A stretch of DNA of 64,000 bases, from positions 251,998 to 315,997 of the forward strand of contig KB722770.1 in NCBI GenBank assembly GCA_000349905.1. The letters are read 5' to 3'. The position numbers and the translations under genes are program-made. Of the stretch, positions 1-12,090 are shown piece after piece (within the stretch, counting starts at the first letter, position 1; every line of letters starts with the position of its first letter). Below the pieces are notes generated by a model. The model did not search any database and was not told where the DNA came from. It saw only the letters and a list, made by a program, of their open reading frames with translations. This stretch comes from Volvariella volvacea V23. Its lineage: Eukaryota > Basidiomycota > Agaricomycetes > Agaricales > Pluteaceae.

Positions 1-46
1 CATCGTCAGTTGTGTAGATCAGTAAGATCGTAAATGATAAGCTTAC

Positions 47-3000
47 CTGCGGTGGGGACGAAGTCGATCTTTCCAGTACTGAAGATTCGGGTAAAACGGA
101 ACCACCGCTAGCCACCTCAGCAGTAGCGCTAGCAGGTGATTCCAAACTCCCAGAATTCAAGACTGACATCAACGAAGGCGGCATCGGCATGCTTGAAATC
201 CTGGGCGTCGGCGAGGCACTCGACAACCCTCCGTCTCCCTCCCCGTCTCCGTCACTATCGCCAGTCGCCCAACCAGCAGCAGCCGAACGCGGACCTTGTC
301 TAGGGCCTAATAATCTTCCTCCAGCTCTCGTGAACGACATTGAGCCAACGCGAGGTGTATGAGACTGTGCATCATCCGATTCTTCGGACGCATATCCTCC
401 GCCACCCTGGTGGTGACTATGGCTGTGATGATGGTGGTGATCTTTTCGACGTCGACCACCGCCAACTTGGACAACACCAGGAGGAAGCGTAGGCCTGCCC
501 CTGCCAGGGATCGTCGTGGTGGGCGTAACAAACGTTGGATCCACCCTCCTCCCTTCCTGTTGCTGTTGCTGCTGCTGCTGCTGCATCTGCTGTTGTTGCT
601 GCATCTGTAAAATCCTCTCCCTCTCCCTCCTCCTCTTCTCCTCATACGTCGTCACGGGCTTCCTAAACTTTGGCTGGAAGTAAATCCCCAAATGTCTTCC
701 GTTCGCGTCCTGCAACATCGCACCCGACGCTGCCGTGCTCCCCAACATCAACTGCATCATCTCTGCCGGCGGATTCGCCCAGTCCACTCCGCTTCCTCCA
801 CCTGCAGCGAGGAGCAACGACTCGATAGTCGCATTGCCTCCCGGCGTGCCCATGCCCGTAGGTGTACCACCGACGATGCTACCATTCGGACCAGCACCAT
901 CAACTTTCTCTCCCGCTCGCGCAGGATCGCCACTCCCCTCCCCATCCACGCTCACAACCGCGCTCGACACCGAGCCAAAGTACCCATCGGACCCATCAAA
1001 CCCTAGCCTCCCACTCCCACTCGCCTCGCCATCCCCACCGGCTCTGATCACACCCGGACTCATCGCTCGGACGCCCACGCCCACAGGCAACGCCGGCGAC
1101 GGCAACACGATCGCCTTTTGACTATTCACCAGCCCCGCCCCGTGCTGTTGCTGTTGCTGCTTCTGCCTCTCCCAATGCTGCACCAGCTGCTGGTACATCT
1201 CGCTCGCGTTATTCGTCGACGACGAAAGATTCACAAACAGCCTATTGTGGCTCTGTCCCTGCCCCGCACCCGACGACGATCCAGACGCAGACCCCGACCC
1301 CGACGCAGCAGGCGTCGACGGCCCATTCCCCCCTCCACCCGTCTGATTTTGATTCTGACTCTGGCTATGCACCGACCCCGTGCTGCTGCTCCCTCCTGGA
1401 GTCGACACCCCTCCCGCCCCACTCGAAGCAGGATGCGTCGACGCCGGCAAACCATTCACACCACTCCCACCTCCTCCCATGTTCTGCATGCCCTTCCCGC
1501 TCCCGTCTAGTCCCATCCTCATGCCCTGCACCCGCCCTCCCAGTCGTCCAGTCGGACTCTTTGGGCTTCCAACGCCCTCAGACAAACTCCCATGGCGCCC
1601 ATGCTCATGCCCATGTCCATGCCCATGCCCATGCTGCAGCAGCCCGCTCGCATACTGCACATCCGGCTTGCCCGACCGCGGTGCAGTCCCCGTAGGCAAA
1701 AACAGCGGATCGATATTCGGACTTCCAGACCCCATGCTCTCCCCCCCACCCACACCAACACCGGCACCGACACCAACGCTGTACGTCTCCACATGCATAT
1801 ACAACGCCGTCAACAGCCTCCTCGGCCCAATCGGCTTCGGAATCACCATCACCTCCGGGCTGTACTTTGTCCCCGCAAACAGGGACGGGATAAACTGCAC
1901 CGTCACGTCCTTTGCTGCCTTATAGTTCTCCAGGCTCGTAAAGTGAATGATGAGCGGGAAATGCGGCGGCGCAGGCACAGGTGGGAGTGCAGGCAGGGGC
2001 ATAGACGTTGGCGTTGACGTAGAAGACAAGGACGACGACGAAGGCGGCGGAGGAGGTGGAGAATTAGGCACGGGTGTACCGCTCGACGTCGAAGACGCAG
2101 AGGACGACGAGCCAGAAGGATTGGACGGGTTAGAACCCGAACCACCGTTCGCAGAACTACTCGCACCCGCACCCGCACCAGGCTGAGGCTGCGACGAATA
2201 CGACCTCGGGCGGTGGTGGGCAGCCATCGACGGCCGCTTCCTCAGATTCGCGGGGAGCTCGGCCCTCTGCACCCTCAGTCGCGCTCTCAACGTGTCCACG
2301 TCATCGTCAATGAGTACAAACGACAATGTGGGCTGCTGCGACGCTGGCGGTGCCGCCTGCTGCCCATTCCCTGCCGATCCCTGTGGTTGCTGTTGCTGCG
2401 AAATCCCATTCGGCATTCCCGATGTCGACGTCGCCGTTGCCGTTGCCGCTGGCGCAGGCGCAGAAGCACCAGGCGTACTGCTCCCCGAACTCGATCCCGA
2501 CTTTGACGACGGCGGCACTGGCGGCGGCTCAGCCTCCAAATCCGAGCTCGGCGGCCTCACCTGCACCTCCATCCCCCACGCCGCCAAGTAGCTCTTCGTC
2601 CTCTTCCCAAACGACCCCTCCGGATCGGCATACAGCGTGGCCCTTTTCCCCTTCAAAGCATCGATAAAGCCCGTCAGCTGGTCCAGCGACGGGTCTTCCC
2701 CTGAGCAGTTGCGGCGTTCGTCCGCGTCCTTGTCCTTGTCTTTACCCTCGGCTGAAGACGTATCCTGCGTTTTATCCGATCCCTCGTCCACTGACGACGT
2801 CGGACTCGACGCCGACGACGACGACGTTGACGCCGAATTAGACGACCGCGTCTCGAGCGTCAATCCCAGTTCCCAAGCCCGTCCATCCCCACCCTCGCTC
2901 CCACTATCACCACCCCCACTCCCACTCCCACTCCCGCTATCACCAGCACCAGCACCGTCCTCCACCGCCCTCGTCCTGCCCGCAGTCTTACTCTTCATCA

Positions 3001-4983
3001 TCCCATCAAAGCAGCACTCCTCTCCGTTCCCCGTTATCAACGTCGCCTCGTTCTGGTAAAGCAGCCGGCGTAAAACGTCCGTCGACAGTGCCGGCAGCTT
3101 CCTTCTCTGGCCATGGCCGTGTCCACGTCCACGTTCGTGTCTGTGTCGCCCTCTAGCCGGTGTCGTTGTCGTTGTATTGGCATCCCCCATCTCACCCCGC
3201 GAACCCTCGTGTCTAGACGAAGATGAAGTAGTAGAAGAAGCAGAGGACGGAAAGGGCGAGGGCGAGGGTGAAGGCGAATGAGAGGGAGAGGCAGAAGAAG
3301 AAGGCGAGGCAGAAGGCGAAGGGGAAGACCGTCTCGACTCGTCCGAACCCTGCGCAAACACATGCTCAATCCTAAATGTACATTCCACAGGCCCTTGATA
3401 ATCCTTTGGAATCCTCTGCTGGTACCCTCGGCTCGAATTGGGCAGCCCCTCCGGGCTTGACTCGGTCGACTTGGCGTTCGTTCTTGCGTTTGCGTTTGCG
3501 TTTGCGCTCGTGCCTGTGCTTCTTGCCATCTCGGTCTCGGCTGCACCTGCGTTGGCTGTTCCTGCCGCTGTCGTTTTGGTCGTCTTGGGTTTGGCCTTGG
3601 GCTGAACGTACAGCCCAATCTCGATAGAGTCGTTGCGATTTGCCGTAGCCAGAATTTGGCGCAAGACCTGAAACAACGTGGGTTGGGAATGGAAGCGGTG
3701 ATGGAAGGGGGGGGGTGGGTGGGGCCAGGGATTTGGACACGGATGTGGGTGGGTGGATAGGATGGGCCCAGACATGGAAGGTGGACAAGGGTGAGCAGAG
3801 GGGACAAGGAGGGGGGCAGAGCAGGAGGGAAAGGGAAAAGAAACGTAAGAGAAGGACAAAAAAGAGGGGGAGAGGCAGTAAACGAAATGAATCGGGGGTG
3901 CATAAATCGGACGTGGACGTGCGCGCACCGAAGAGGGTGGACGAAGATTACGCTCGAGAACGCGCATTACAGAATAGGAAAACAAAAAGTGGGGGTGGGG
4001 GCGGAAGCACTCACATGAGTCAGTAGATACTGAATGCTGCTTTCGTTTCCTTTAACACATACATGCTTCAAATCAACATCTGCATGGTAGAGAACTAAAT
4101 CCACGCCTGCCTGAGCCGCCGTACCACTCATGAGATCCCCCACGCTCTGCAGCATCTCTGCAATATCAAAATCCGCCCACACGTTCGCGCTCGAGTCCAT
4201 CGACGACGACGCGGAATCGCGATGATAGTACGGCTGGCTCCTCTGCGGCTGCTGCTGCTGCCTCGCAAGTTGCGTGCGCGAGCAGTTGAACATGGTCGCC
4301 ATGTTCGCCGATATGTAGTTGAGGTTCTTCATCGCCGTGAAAATGGCCGACATGGACGGGGAGGGGATCGAGAGCGAGCACGGCGAGATCTGCTCCTTGG
4401 TCGAGTCGAGCAGCTGGGGCGGGGAGATTTGGAGCATGGTCTGGACGACGGTCTGGACGGCGTCGGCGAGCTCGAGCGACAGCTCACGGTACTCCTGGTG
4501 GCGCTGTATAGCGGCGAGAGTCGAGGACGAGAAGGCAGAGCGTTGGTGTGGGTGCTGCAGGTCTCCCAGCTGCGAGGGCGGGGGCATAGAGTGCGTTCGT
4601 GGGAATCGCAGGAGGTCCTGGACAGAAAGGTCGGTGTCGGTCGATGTCGAGGGAGCAGGAGGAGCAGACGCAGACACGGCGACGGGAATAATGGAGCTGA
4701 TGGCTGATGGGTGATGGACTGGGGCAGGAGCGAGGGGGTCCTGTAAGGAGGGAGAGGAGGAGGATGTCGGAAGGAGTTGGTGGAGGGTGGATGTGGATTC
4801 ATTTCGGTGCTGCTGGCTGATAGCGAGATGGTTTGCCAGCGCGAGCTCGTCTTGTTTCGGAGTGTCAGAGGCAGGATCGAAGGGCCACGGCACATCCAGA
4901 ATGACGGCGTCCTGGACCTTGTGCTGTGCTGGCTCGACTACCCTCGAGTTGCGGGGTGGGGTCATGTCCAACTCGCCGCTCAT
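47..4983 (-). CDS. SSK1: SSK1/Mcs4-type response regulator of the HOG stress pathway, 3' partial
   Basis: In fungi SSK1/Mcs4 is the output regulator of the phosphorelay that controls the HOG MAPK cascade. Two exons are seen, 4983-4015 and 3667-47 (phase 0, 1530 codons so far). The last visible donor (GTAAGC at 46-41) sends the gene off the window, where the receiver domain should follow. Evidence for the family: a degenerate histidine-kinase-like ATPase segment near residues 275-345 (GDLMSGTAAQAGVDLVLYH, then VLRQILATANRNDSIEIGLY across the intron), a LTGFIDALKGKRATLYADPE block, SFVLIDDDVDTLRARL, and a VTVQFIPSLFAGTKYSPEV...GPRRLLTALY block that normally precedes the receiver domain. Much of exon 2 is low complexity: Ser/Gly tracts, a His-Gly run, a poly-Q and a poly-His run. 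The start is the first ATG of a long open exon. Family call is confident; the phospho-acceptor aspartate is not in this window. Confidence 0.85.
557..607 (-). repeat. CAG/CAA poly-glutamine tract in SSK1
   Basis: An almost pure CAG/CAA run interrupted by ATG codons, in frame in the minus-strand SSK1-type gene. It codes for about fifteen glutamines with embedded methionines. It is a likely site of length variation between strains. Confidence 0.8.
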
Positions 4984-6095
4984 GTCTGCACGACCAAAGC
5001 CAGTGGATCGTTCTCACAGTCTGTCCCTTGGTTCCCGGCCGATGGTTTGGGGTGTGGTTGGCGAAGCGTGCGCGGGCCAGCAGACCTGATGTTGTTGGGA
5101 TGCAGCAGGATATCGAGGCTCGCCTGTGCGTGTGCGCTGGCGTGTGGGGCTGGCGGGGGGTGGTCGTGGTGTGGTTTGCAAACAGCCAGGAGGTGTGGAG
5201 GGCAAAAGGCTGGGAGGATGGAGGCAGGAGACGGAACGCAAAGGAGTAACGGAGAAGGAGCAGCAGTCACGCGCGATTTCCGTCCCAACGACCCACTTTT
5301 TCGCCCCAATTTCCTCCTATTCCTGGCAACTCCAACAAAAAAAACGCGCCCTCTTTTCTGTTTGTCAGTTTGGGGCCCGTTACATAAGGGAAATGTCCAG
5401 AAATATTAGGCATCCAGAAATTACGCACCAAACTCTAGGGATATGACTTGCCAGGGGGGCAGGGGCGACGCAGCGTCCAAGGCCGCCTGGTCTGCAGCCC
5501 AAGTCTCGTCTTTGTCAGATCCCGAGGGGGGCTGCATCCGTCCCTAGCTCAAATACACCCTCGATTCACTTTTCAGCATCACTCGCACCCGCGCGCAGCT
5601 GGCTCTCCCTCACGCTCGCCTTCCGCCTCTGGCAAGCCGCGAGTCGCAGGGTGCGTTGCCTTTCCAAGCCAGATAGATCGACCCCGGCCGCGCACCTGCC
5701 CAAACAACGCTGTCCAAATATTTTCATTTTCAATTCAATTCAGATCCAATCTTGCTCCTCTGGGCCCAAATCTCGGTCATTCCCCCCGATCCTCCCTATT
5801 TGCTCCCTTTCCCTTATCCCATTAAGCCTAAGCTCTGCCCCTGCCGTGCCCCCTCCCTGGCCCATCTCAATTGATTTTCACCCGTGTTAGCTCTCCCCAG
5901 GGCAACCAGCACGACGACGCTCAACCGCTTCTTTTGGGGACAGGTAAATTCAATCTCAATCTCGCGTTATAAAACATGCCATTGCCAACACTACAAAAAA
6001 AAGTAATTAAACACCGTCTTTCCCCTATGCGCGACGCACATAAGCACCAAACCTCCTTCTCTCCGCGTGGCTCGAGGTGTCCCACCCAGCTCGAC
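4984..6095. promoter_or_regulatory. Intergenic region: upstream of SSK1, downstream of ARS2
   Basis: No gene is supported here. The stretch upstream of the SSK1 start (4984 on) holds C- and T-rich patches of the kind found in fungal promoters, and the left flank of the ARS2 stop at 6096 would hold its 3' UTR. I see no clear TATA box or terminator, so this is a positional call only. Confidence 0.4.
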
Positions 6096-9000
6096 CTAGT
6101 AAGATAACTCGACATCACCCTAAAAAATCCCATCATGTGTGCGTTTTCACGTCAGTTGCCAGTTCACAAAAAACCAACTCGACGCAAAAGGCAAAAACCG
6201 CCCGACCCGGCAAAAACGGGGGAGGGAAGTGAAATGGGAAAAAAAGAAAGAAAAGGCACACGTCCGGCACAAGCAAGGGTCAACGCCAACCAAGGGTACC
6301 GCAACCGAACAAGCGAACAAGGCAAAAAAAAGAACGCCAACACACGACCATGAAACGAGACGAGACGAGACGAAATGAAAAATGAACAGTGCCACTGACC
6401 TCAGCCACCAAGTCCATATCGTGATAGCTAACTCTCTTCCCAGCAGCAGCTCTAGGATCCTCCTTCGCATCAGCAGGCGGCAACGCCTGTCCCCCTCCTC
6501 CTCCCGTCGTCCCACCTCTCCTCCTCCCCCCTCCGCTCCCAGCAGACAACGCCGAATCCAGCGCCGCAGCAGACGGTTTGGGCGGTAACCCAGCAGCAGC
6601 AGGCAGCGTCGATACCATTCCACCACCACCCGTTTCGGCGATCGCAAACCCACTAATCCGATCACTCAATTTCCTCGCCATCGTCCCTTCATCTCTTCTC
6701 GACCCGGCACCAGCCCCCGACCCTGTCGAGGACACAGAGCCACCGCCACCAGGCCCGACGAACAGTGGGGGCCCGTACGGCCCGTTCGCCCCTGCGTGGT
6801 GGTGGTGGTGCGGAGGAGGTGGAGGCGGATAGTGGTAGTCCCAGTATCCGTTGTGGTATGGAGGCGCACCGGGAGGCGGCGGTGGGTAAGGTGCTCCATA
6901 GAATGGCGGTGCACCTGGACCCCGTCCGTAGTCGGGGCCGTAGTATGCCGGAGGGCCTTGAAGACCATACGCTTGGGGAGGTGGAATCTGGCTCGAGTTT
7001 CCTGTTGGGGCTGGCGGATGCGTGAAGGGCTGGATGCGATGAGGATCTAGTGCAAAGTTGTTAAAGTACGGGAGCTGCAGAATGTACAGATATAGGAATT
7101 AGCAAATTGTTTCCGCATTGCGACAGCATGGCCGCGTGCAAGACATACCTCTTCTAGTGACTTGACAATATCCGGGTGCTTATTCGCAATATGCTTCTCC
7201 ACAAATGAAGTCGCTCTGAACAGCTTGAGACACTGCTTGCACCTAAACTTGCCCTCGTCCTCCTGCTTCATGTACGGTTCGCTGAGCTTCGATAGTTCCC
7301 TGCAAGATCAAACATTCCCGTCCCACACGGCGACACAACACGCGTCAGATAGTCAGTTCCGGTTTTGGTCATATCGGCACCAATACGATAAAACAAAGCA
7401 AAGCAACGTCCCACCCCACACACCCTGCATCCCGTGTCGAGGAATGGAAAGCAAACAGGGGGGGGCCAGAGGGGGGCCCGTGGGGTACGGGGAAGGGAAA
7501 GGGAGGCGATAGGAAACAGGAAAAGGAAACAGAAAAGTGGAAGAAGCAATAACGGTGACGCACTCATCGTAGCTCTTGCCACCATAATCGCGAGGGTCGA
7601 CGCCGTCTCTGTTGATCAGCAGTGCGATTTTAGAGTCGAGCCAGTCAAGCCATCGTTCGTCTGCAGAGGAATATCAGCACCATCTACAAGCAATAACGAC
7701 AAAAGCCTACCGTTTCTCTTCGCGTCCTTGTCCTTCCTGCCCTCCTTGTCCTTCTCGGCTCCAGCCCCTTCCTCTTCCTTGCTCTTCGCGTCCTCCAACA
7801 TGGATTTGCTCAAGGGCTTCCTGACATGCTTCAAACACTTACGCTGCAATTCCTCAAGGTGGTCTGTAACAACAGAACAGTAATAGCATGTGTGGAATGC
7901 TGCGCGTAAATAAGCAAGATACAGATCCAACGAAATTAATGTCTACGCAATCGCCAGTTCGCCGCATAGTAAATTCCACGATATCCCAAAAAAAGCAAAC
8001 GGACCAAAAATCAGCATCCCATGAAGCGACACAAAGAGTGTAACAATAAAAAAAACGCCACAAACCTTTTTAGCCGCATAAGCCTTGTCATCATTAGGAT
8101 CTACAACGCCCTGGTCCTTCAAATCAGCCATAATCTTCTCGATTCTTCGCTCAACCGCATCACTACCGCGTTCTCTCGGCTCTTCTTCCTCTTCTTCCTC
8201 GTCTTCGGGTGCACCCATTGTCGTATCTTCCTCTACACCGTTCGCCGCCGCATCGCCAACACCCCCAGCACCACCAACCCCATCCGCATTAGCGCCTCCA
8301 CCACTCGTCGATCCTGATCCATTAGCCTTCTCTCCACCAGCAGACTCCGCATTACCACCACCAGCACCACCAGTCGCTGATGATGCCTTGGCAGTAGTAG
8401 CACCTTTAGGAGACGGCTCGCCCTTCTTCAGCTCGCTAATCTTAGCCTTCCGCAGACGCGTAGCTTCCTCTTCCAACATTCCCGCGAGGACTTTGGCGTT
8501 CCCCAGGTCCTTTTCCAACCGTTCCGGTCGACTTGCAACTTCGGGTGCATAGCGTACTTTGCCCGTAAACGGCCGCATGTTGTGTGTCACATGAAGTTTG
8601 AAGCCTTCGATCTATGAATAACGGATAGATAGGCACATGAGTATGAGTATGAGTATGAGTATGAGGGACAGGATCAAAATGATGCGGCGTGTATCCATGG
8701 AACGTAGGATGGAGACGTTGAACGCCGCCGTTGAATAGATTACGGAAGTGTAAACAAAATGAAAACGGACTTACCTTTCTCTCAGACAGCTCAGCCAATA
8801 CAGTTGGCATGTCCGCATCCTCAGTAAACCTGATCCACCCTGCACGGTAGTAGTTTCTCTTTTGCAACGGATCACCTAGCGCAAGGTACACAAAGCCCGG
8901 TATTCTTCCACAAGCCTAATCAAAGCGTAGTCAAATTAGACGGTGTCAAACACCTGACACGAAACCCTTACCTCTTCAAGTTTAACTCTACCGATGTCTG

Positions 9001-10304
9001 GTGGAATAGTTCTGATCATGACTTGATTGCCTTCCGGCATAACCGAGACCTCTTCTCCACCCTTTGCAGAGTCCTTCGCATTTTTTGTTTTGCCGTTGGC
9101 GTCTTGTCTCTGACCATCGCCATCAACAGCATCTTCATCCGCATCAATGTTGAATTGCATATCATCATCCCCAGCAGCCTTGGCATCGTCTGAAGTGGTA
9201 TGGTTACCATTAGCATCGGGATTGTTCACATTGTCGCTGACAGAGCTGGATTCCTTGACAGGAGAAGCAGGTTCTGCTTCAATCTCATTATACTCGGGGT
9301 CAAATTTCCCATTCTCCAAATCAATGAGAAAGGCGCTAAGTCGATTTCTCCAACCCTCTTTCCTCACCCTTGTTCGCAAGTTCTGGTACTCGGGCGCAGG
9401 ATCATATTTTTCCGCAAACCAAGGTGATTTCCTGTGATGGTCAAACATCGTTTGAAGCTACAATACAACACCAAGAGACGGTTGTTCAGCCATTGAGTAT
9501 GGACATGAAGAAACGCAAAGCAACGATAAAGCAGCGAGTACAGGAGGCGTAAAAAGTCATGGGGAGATTTGGGATTGATGCTAACCTGAGTTGCAGCGAA
9601 TTCCTTTTTGTACTTTTCCCATCTCGTCTTAAGGCCATTCCGTGGTTTTGAACCATCACCGGCTTCTTGTTCAGCCGCTTTGTCAGCGTTGTCCTCGTCG
9701 ATTGCCAACTGCGGGTAGGTATAGCGGAACCATTCCGCAAACTGTTTCAGTGTAGCGGGGTAGTCCATTGCATAAGGGTCAGGAGGGGCCCGCCGCGAAG
9801 GAGGGTATGGATAGCCCCGACGTGGCGACATGTAGCCATGACCCCGGGAGTGCGCATCTGGAACAACACAGAACATGAGTCACTTCTACGAAAGGGCTCA
9901 ACAAGGCACAAGGCAAACCATAATCGTCATTGTAGCGAGGCCGTGGGTCGTATCTATCCCGCTCGTACGGAGAGAGAGAACGCCGTCGTTTGCGGTTAGC
10001 TGTTATTGTAGTGCAGCAAAAGGCAGGGCACAGCGACAGTCAGTTTTTTTGCAGAAACGTTGCGGCTAAACAAGGTGGACGTACGTTCATCTGCTGGGGG
10101 GCTACGGCTTCTTCCACGTCGACCGTAATCATACGCCGCCCTGTCCCGTTCATACCAACGGTCCCTGTCATAGTCCCACTCCGGTCGATAACTGTCTTGG
10201 GCATAGCCGCCATCGGGATACAACGGTCTAGGAGGGTAAGGACGAGAAGATGGAGAACGAGAACGAGAACGACGAGGAGGAGGATACGACGAAGACCAGG
10301 ACAT
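6096..10304 (-). CDS. ARS2: ARS2/Serrate zinc-finger protein, cap-binding-complex partner
   Basis: ARS2/SERRATE links the nuclear cap-binding complex to RNA processing, export and decay. Eleven exons fit with consistent phase: 10304-10085, 9999-9919, 9857-9586, 9457-8972, 8915-8775, 8611-8066, 7942-7711, 7660-7564, 7299-7149, 7074-6400, 6119-6096. Visible family blocks in order: an Arg/Ser/Tyr-rich start; the N-terminal helical domain (LKQFAEWFRYTYPQL, HHRKSPWFAEKYDP); an RRM-like segment (YYRAGWIRFTEDADMPTVLAEL); an Asp/Glu-rich linker; the LDLYLAYLRAAFHTCYYC segment; WLDWLDSKIALLINRDGVDPRDYGGKSYDE; a C2H2 finger (FRCKQCLKLFRATSFVEKH); and a Pro/Tyr/Gly-rich tail ending in a tiny last exon (GDVELSY). 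The last intron is 280 nt. Neighbours on the same strand are ESF2 and its known partner CBC1. The tail is longer and more Gly/Pro-rich than in animals. Confidence 0.93.
8637..8665. repeat. Hexamer tandem repeat in ARS2 intron 5
   Basis: About four and a half direct copies of an ATGAGT unit lie in the intron between the RRM-like exon and the next exon of ARS2. A simple repeat with no inferred role. Confidence 0.8.
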
Positions 10305-10599
10305 TTTACGAGAAAAGAGCTGAGAGAGAAAGAGAAGAAGACATCACAAGATGGCGCTATCAGAGCCTGGCTGAGAGGGGTCGAGCATGGTAAAGCACAG
10401 ACCTCTTGGGGATCACGACACAAAGCGTGGAGGTTGGCTGCGGCGATGAGCTCAACGCTGGCTTCAACACGCTCAAGTTGTGTTCGCGATGAACTCTCCA
10501 CAATTCGGAAACTCTGCGTAAGACTCTTTTCAAGCTCCGATCCAATTCACGCAAGGTCCGTGCGCCACAACGAGCACCGACAAGAGCGGCGTGGATTGC

Positions 10600-11664
10600 T
10601 CAAAATATGCTACCGAGTACGCTGTCTAGCTGCCGGCTCTTCTCCTCAGTCTGCTCCTCCGCAACAGCCTTTTTCTGTTTTTTGTGCGGTCTGCTCTCAC
10701 CCTCGGCGTGTGAGCGCTTTTTCTCAGGTGGTGCAGCTGCAGGGTCTTCGCCTTTTGCCCTCTTGCGCTCAGCACGCTTATCCAATACTCTGGCCAGTTC
10801 GACATTCCTGAGGTACTCGTGTTGTTCAGTACGAGACTGCGAAAGTTCCAACCGAAGCTTAGCTGTATGAACAGCAGCCTCGTGTGCTAACGCCAAGCGT
10901 CAGCTAAGAGCATCGAGCTAGCAGGAATTCAAGGCACTCACCAACTTGCTCCGTGAGCATATTCCATTTGAACTTGGGGAGATACTTCATAGTCCACACA
11001 TCGTCTCTCCACCGCGATCCCTTCTTTCCTCCGATGGGCTGAGCATTCAGCATCTCCGCCACCGCTCTCGCAATCTTCTTGTCCTTGAACTCGACCCAGC
11101 CCTCCACGAAGTGGGGTTTCTTCGTTGATGTGAATTTCTTGCGTAGATAAGCCCGTTTCGCATCTATCCAAATCCATAAGTAGAGCGCCTTCAGTGTGAA
11201 TCCCGAGCATACGCACCTTCCTGCTGAAGGTAGACCCTTCCAACCTCCCCATATGCACTCATCAGGTGCCTGACCTTCGCAGGTCTCATGCCAGGGGGTA
11301 TTCTCGAAATATAGATGACACCTGCTCTGTCTTGTGCAGCCTTCCAGGCCGCCAGAGCTTCCGGTGTCAGTGGCTTCAGGATCCTGCCTGAAGGCCCGGA
11401 GAAGCCAGCCAGGTCCATTCCCTCTCCAATGTCCCCTCGCTCCTTTGCATTTTTGGTGTCTTCATCCTCGTCCTCTCTGGAATCTACGGGCTCCTGCTCT
11501 CCTTCTCCTTCTCCCTCCTGTTCTTCGTCCTCGGCGTCCGATGCTCGGTCTTCTGGTGCTATTGATTTGCTGCCTTCACCGACCTCCGCATGGTCGTCTT
11601 CATTTTGCACCGCCGCTGTGGCTCGTTTCTTGTCGCGCACAGCCGTAGAGTTCCCCTTGGCCAT
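10600..11664 (-). CDS. ESF2: ESF2/ABT1, 18S rRNA-processing factor
   Basis: ESF2 (ABT1 in animals) is a nucleolar RRM-type protein of the SSU processome needed for early 35S pre-rRNA cleavage. Three exons fit: 11664-11217, 11163-10942, 10886-10600. The N-terminus is acidic ([13 protein letters not shown]). The RRM-like core follows ([31 protein letters not shown]), then the family-specific [20 protein letters not shown], a [19 protein letters not shown] block, [19 protein letters not shown], and a basic C-terminal tail ending DSVLGSIF. The phases (1, 1) give unbroken family sequence across both introns. Its stop lies 295 bp upstream of the ARS2 start, on the same strand. Confidence 0.93.
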
Positions 11665-12090
11665 GCAGAATACAATTCAATTTCGTAAGATAAGGGTGCA
11701 ATTATCGAGGCATGATAGTAAATGAAAAAGAAAAATTGCTCCAGATGATCTCCGCGCCGTAGCACCGGTACGAAGGCGCCGGACAACACATCCAAACACC
11801 CCGAATTCAATCCCCGGCCAACCTGAACCTTCGAGGGAGCCCTTCGCGACCGCCGGCATCAGGTCCAAGTTTCCAGTGTAGAACAGGAATATACTCAATT
11901 ACTGGTTTACCAACACTCAAGGTACCAACGTACATGGACTAGGACACAAAGCAAAAGAACACCATTTTACTGGGCCTGGGGTCGAATCCGCAGCTCTCCT
12001 GACAGGGTACTCGTATGCGTAGCTCACGCAAACTATCACCCGCCCACCCCCACCTCAAACAAACCAGTCCTCACCCTCCCATCACCTCCC
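11665..12090. promoter_or_regulatory. ESF2 upstream / CBC1 downstream spacer
   Basis: No coding exon is visible in these 426 bp between the CBC1 stop and the ESF2 start. It must hold the CBC1 3' UTR and the ESF2 promoter, but no motif decides a boundary. Confidence 0.4.
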
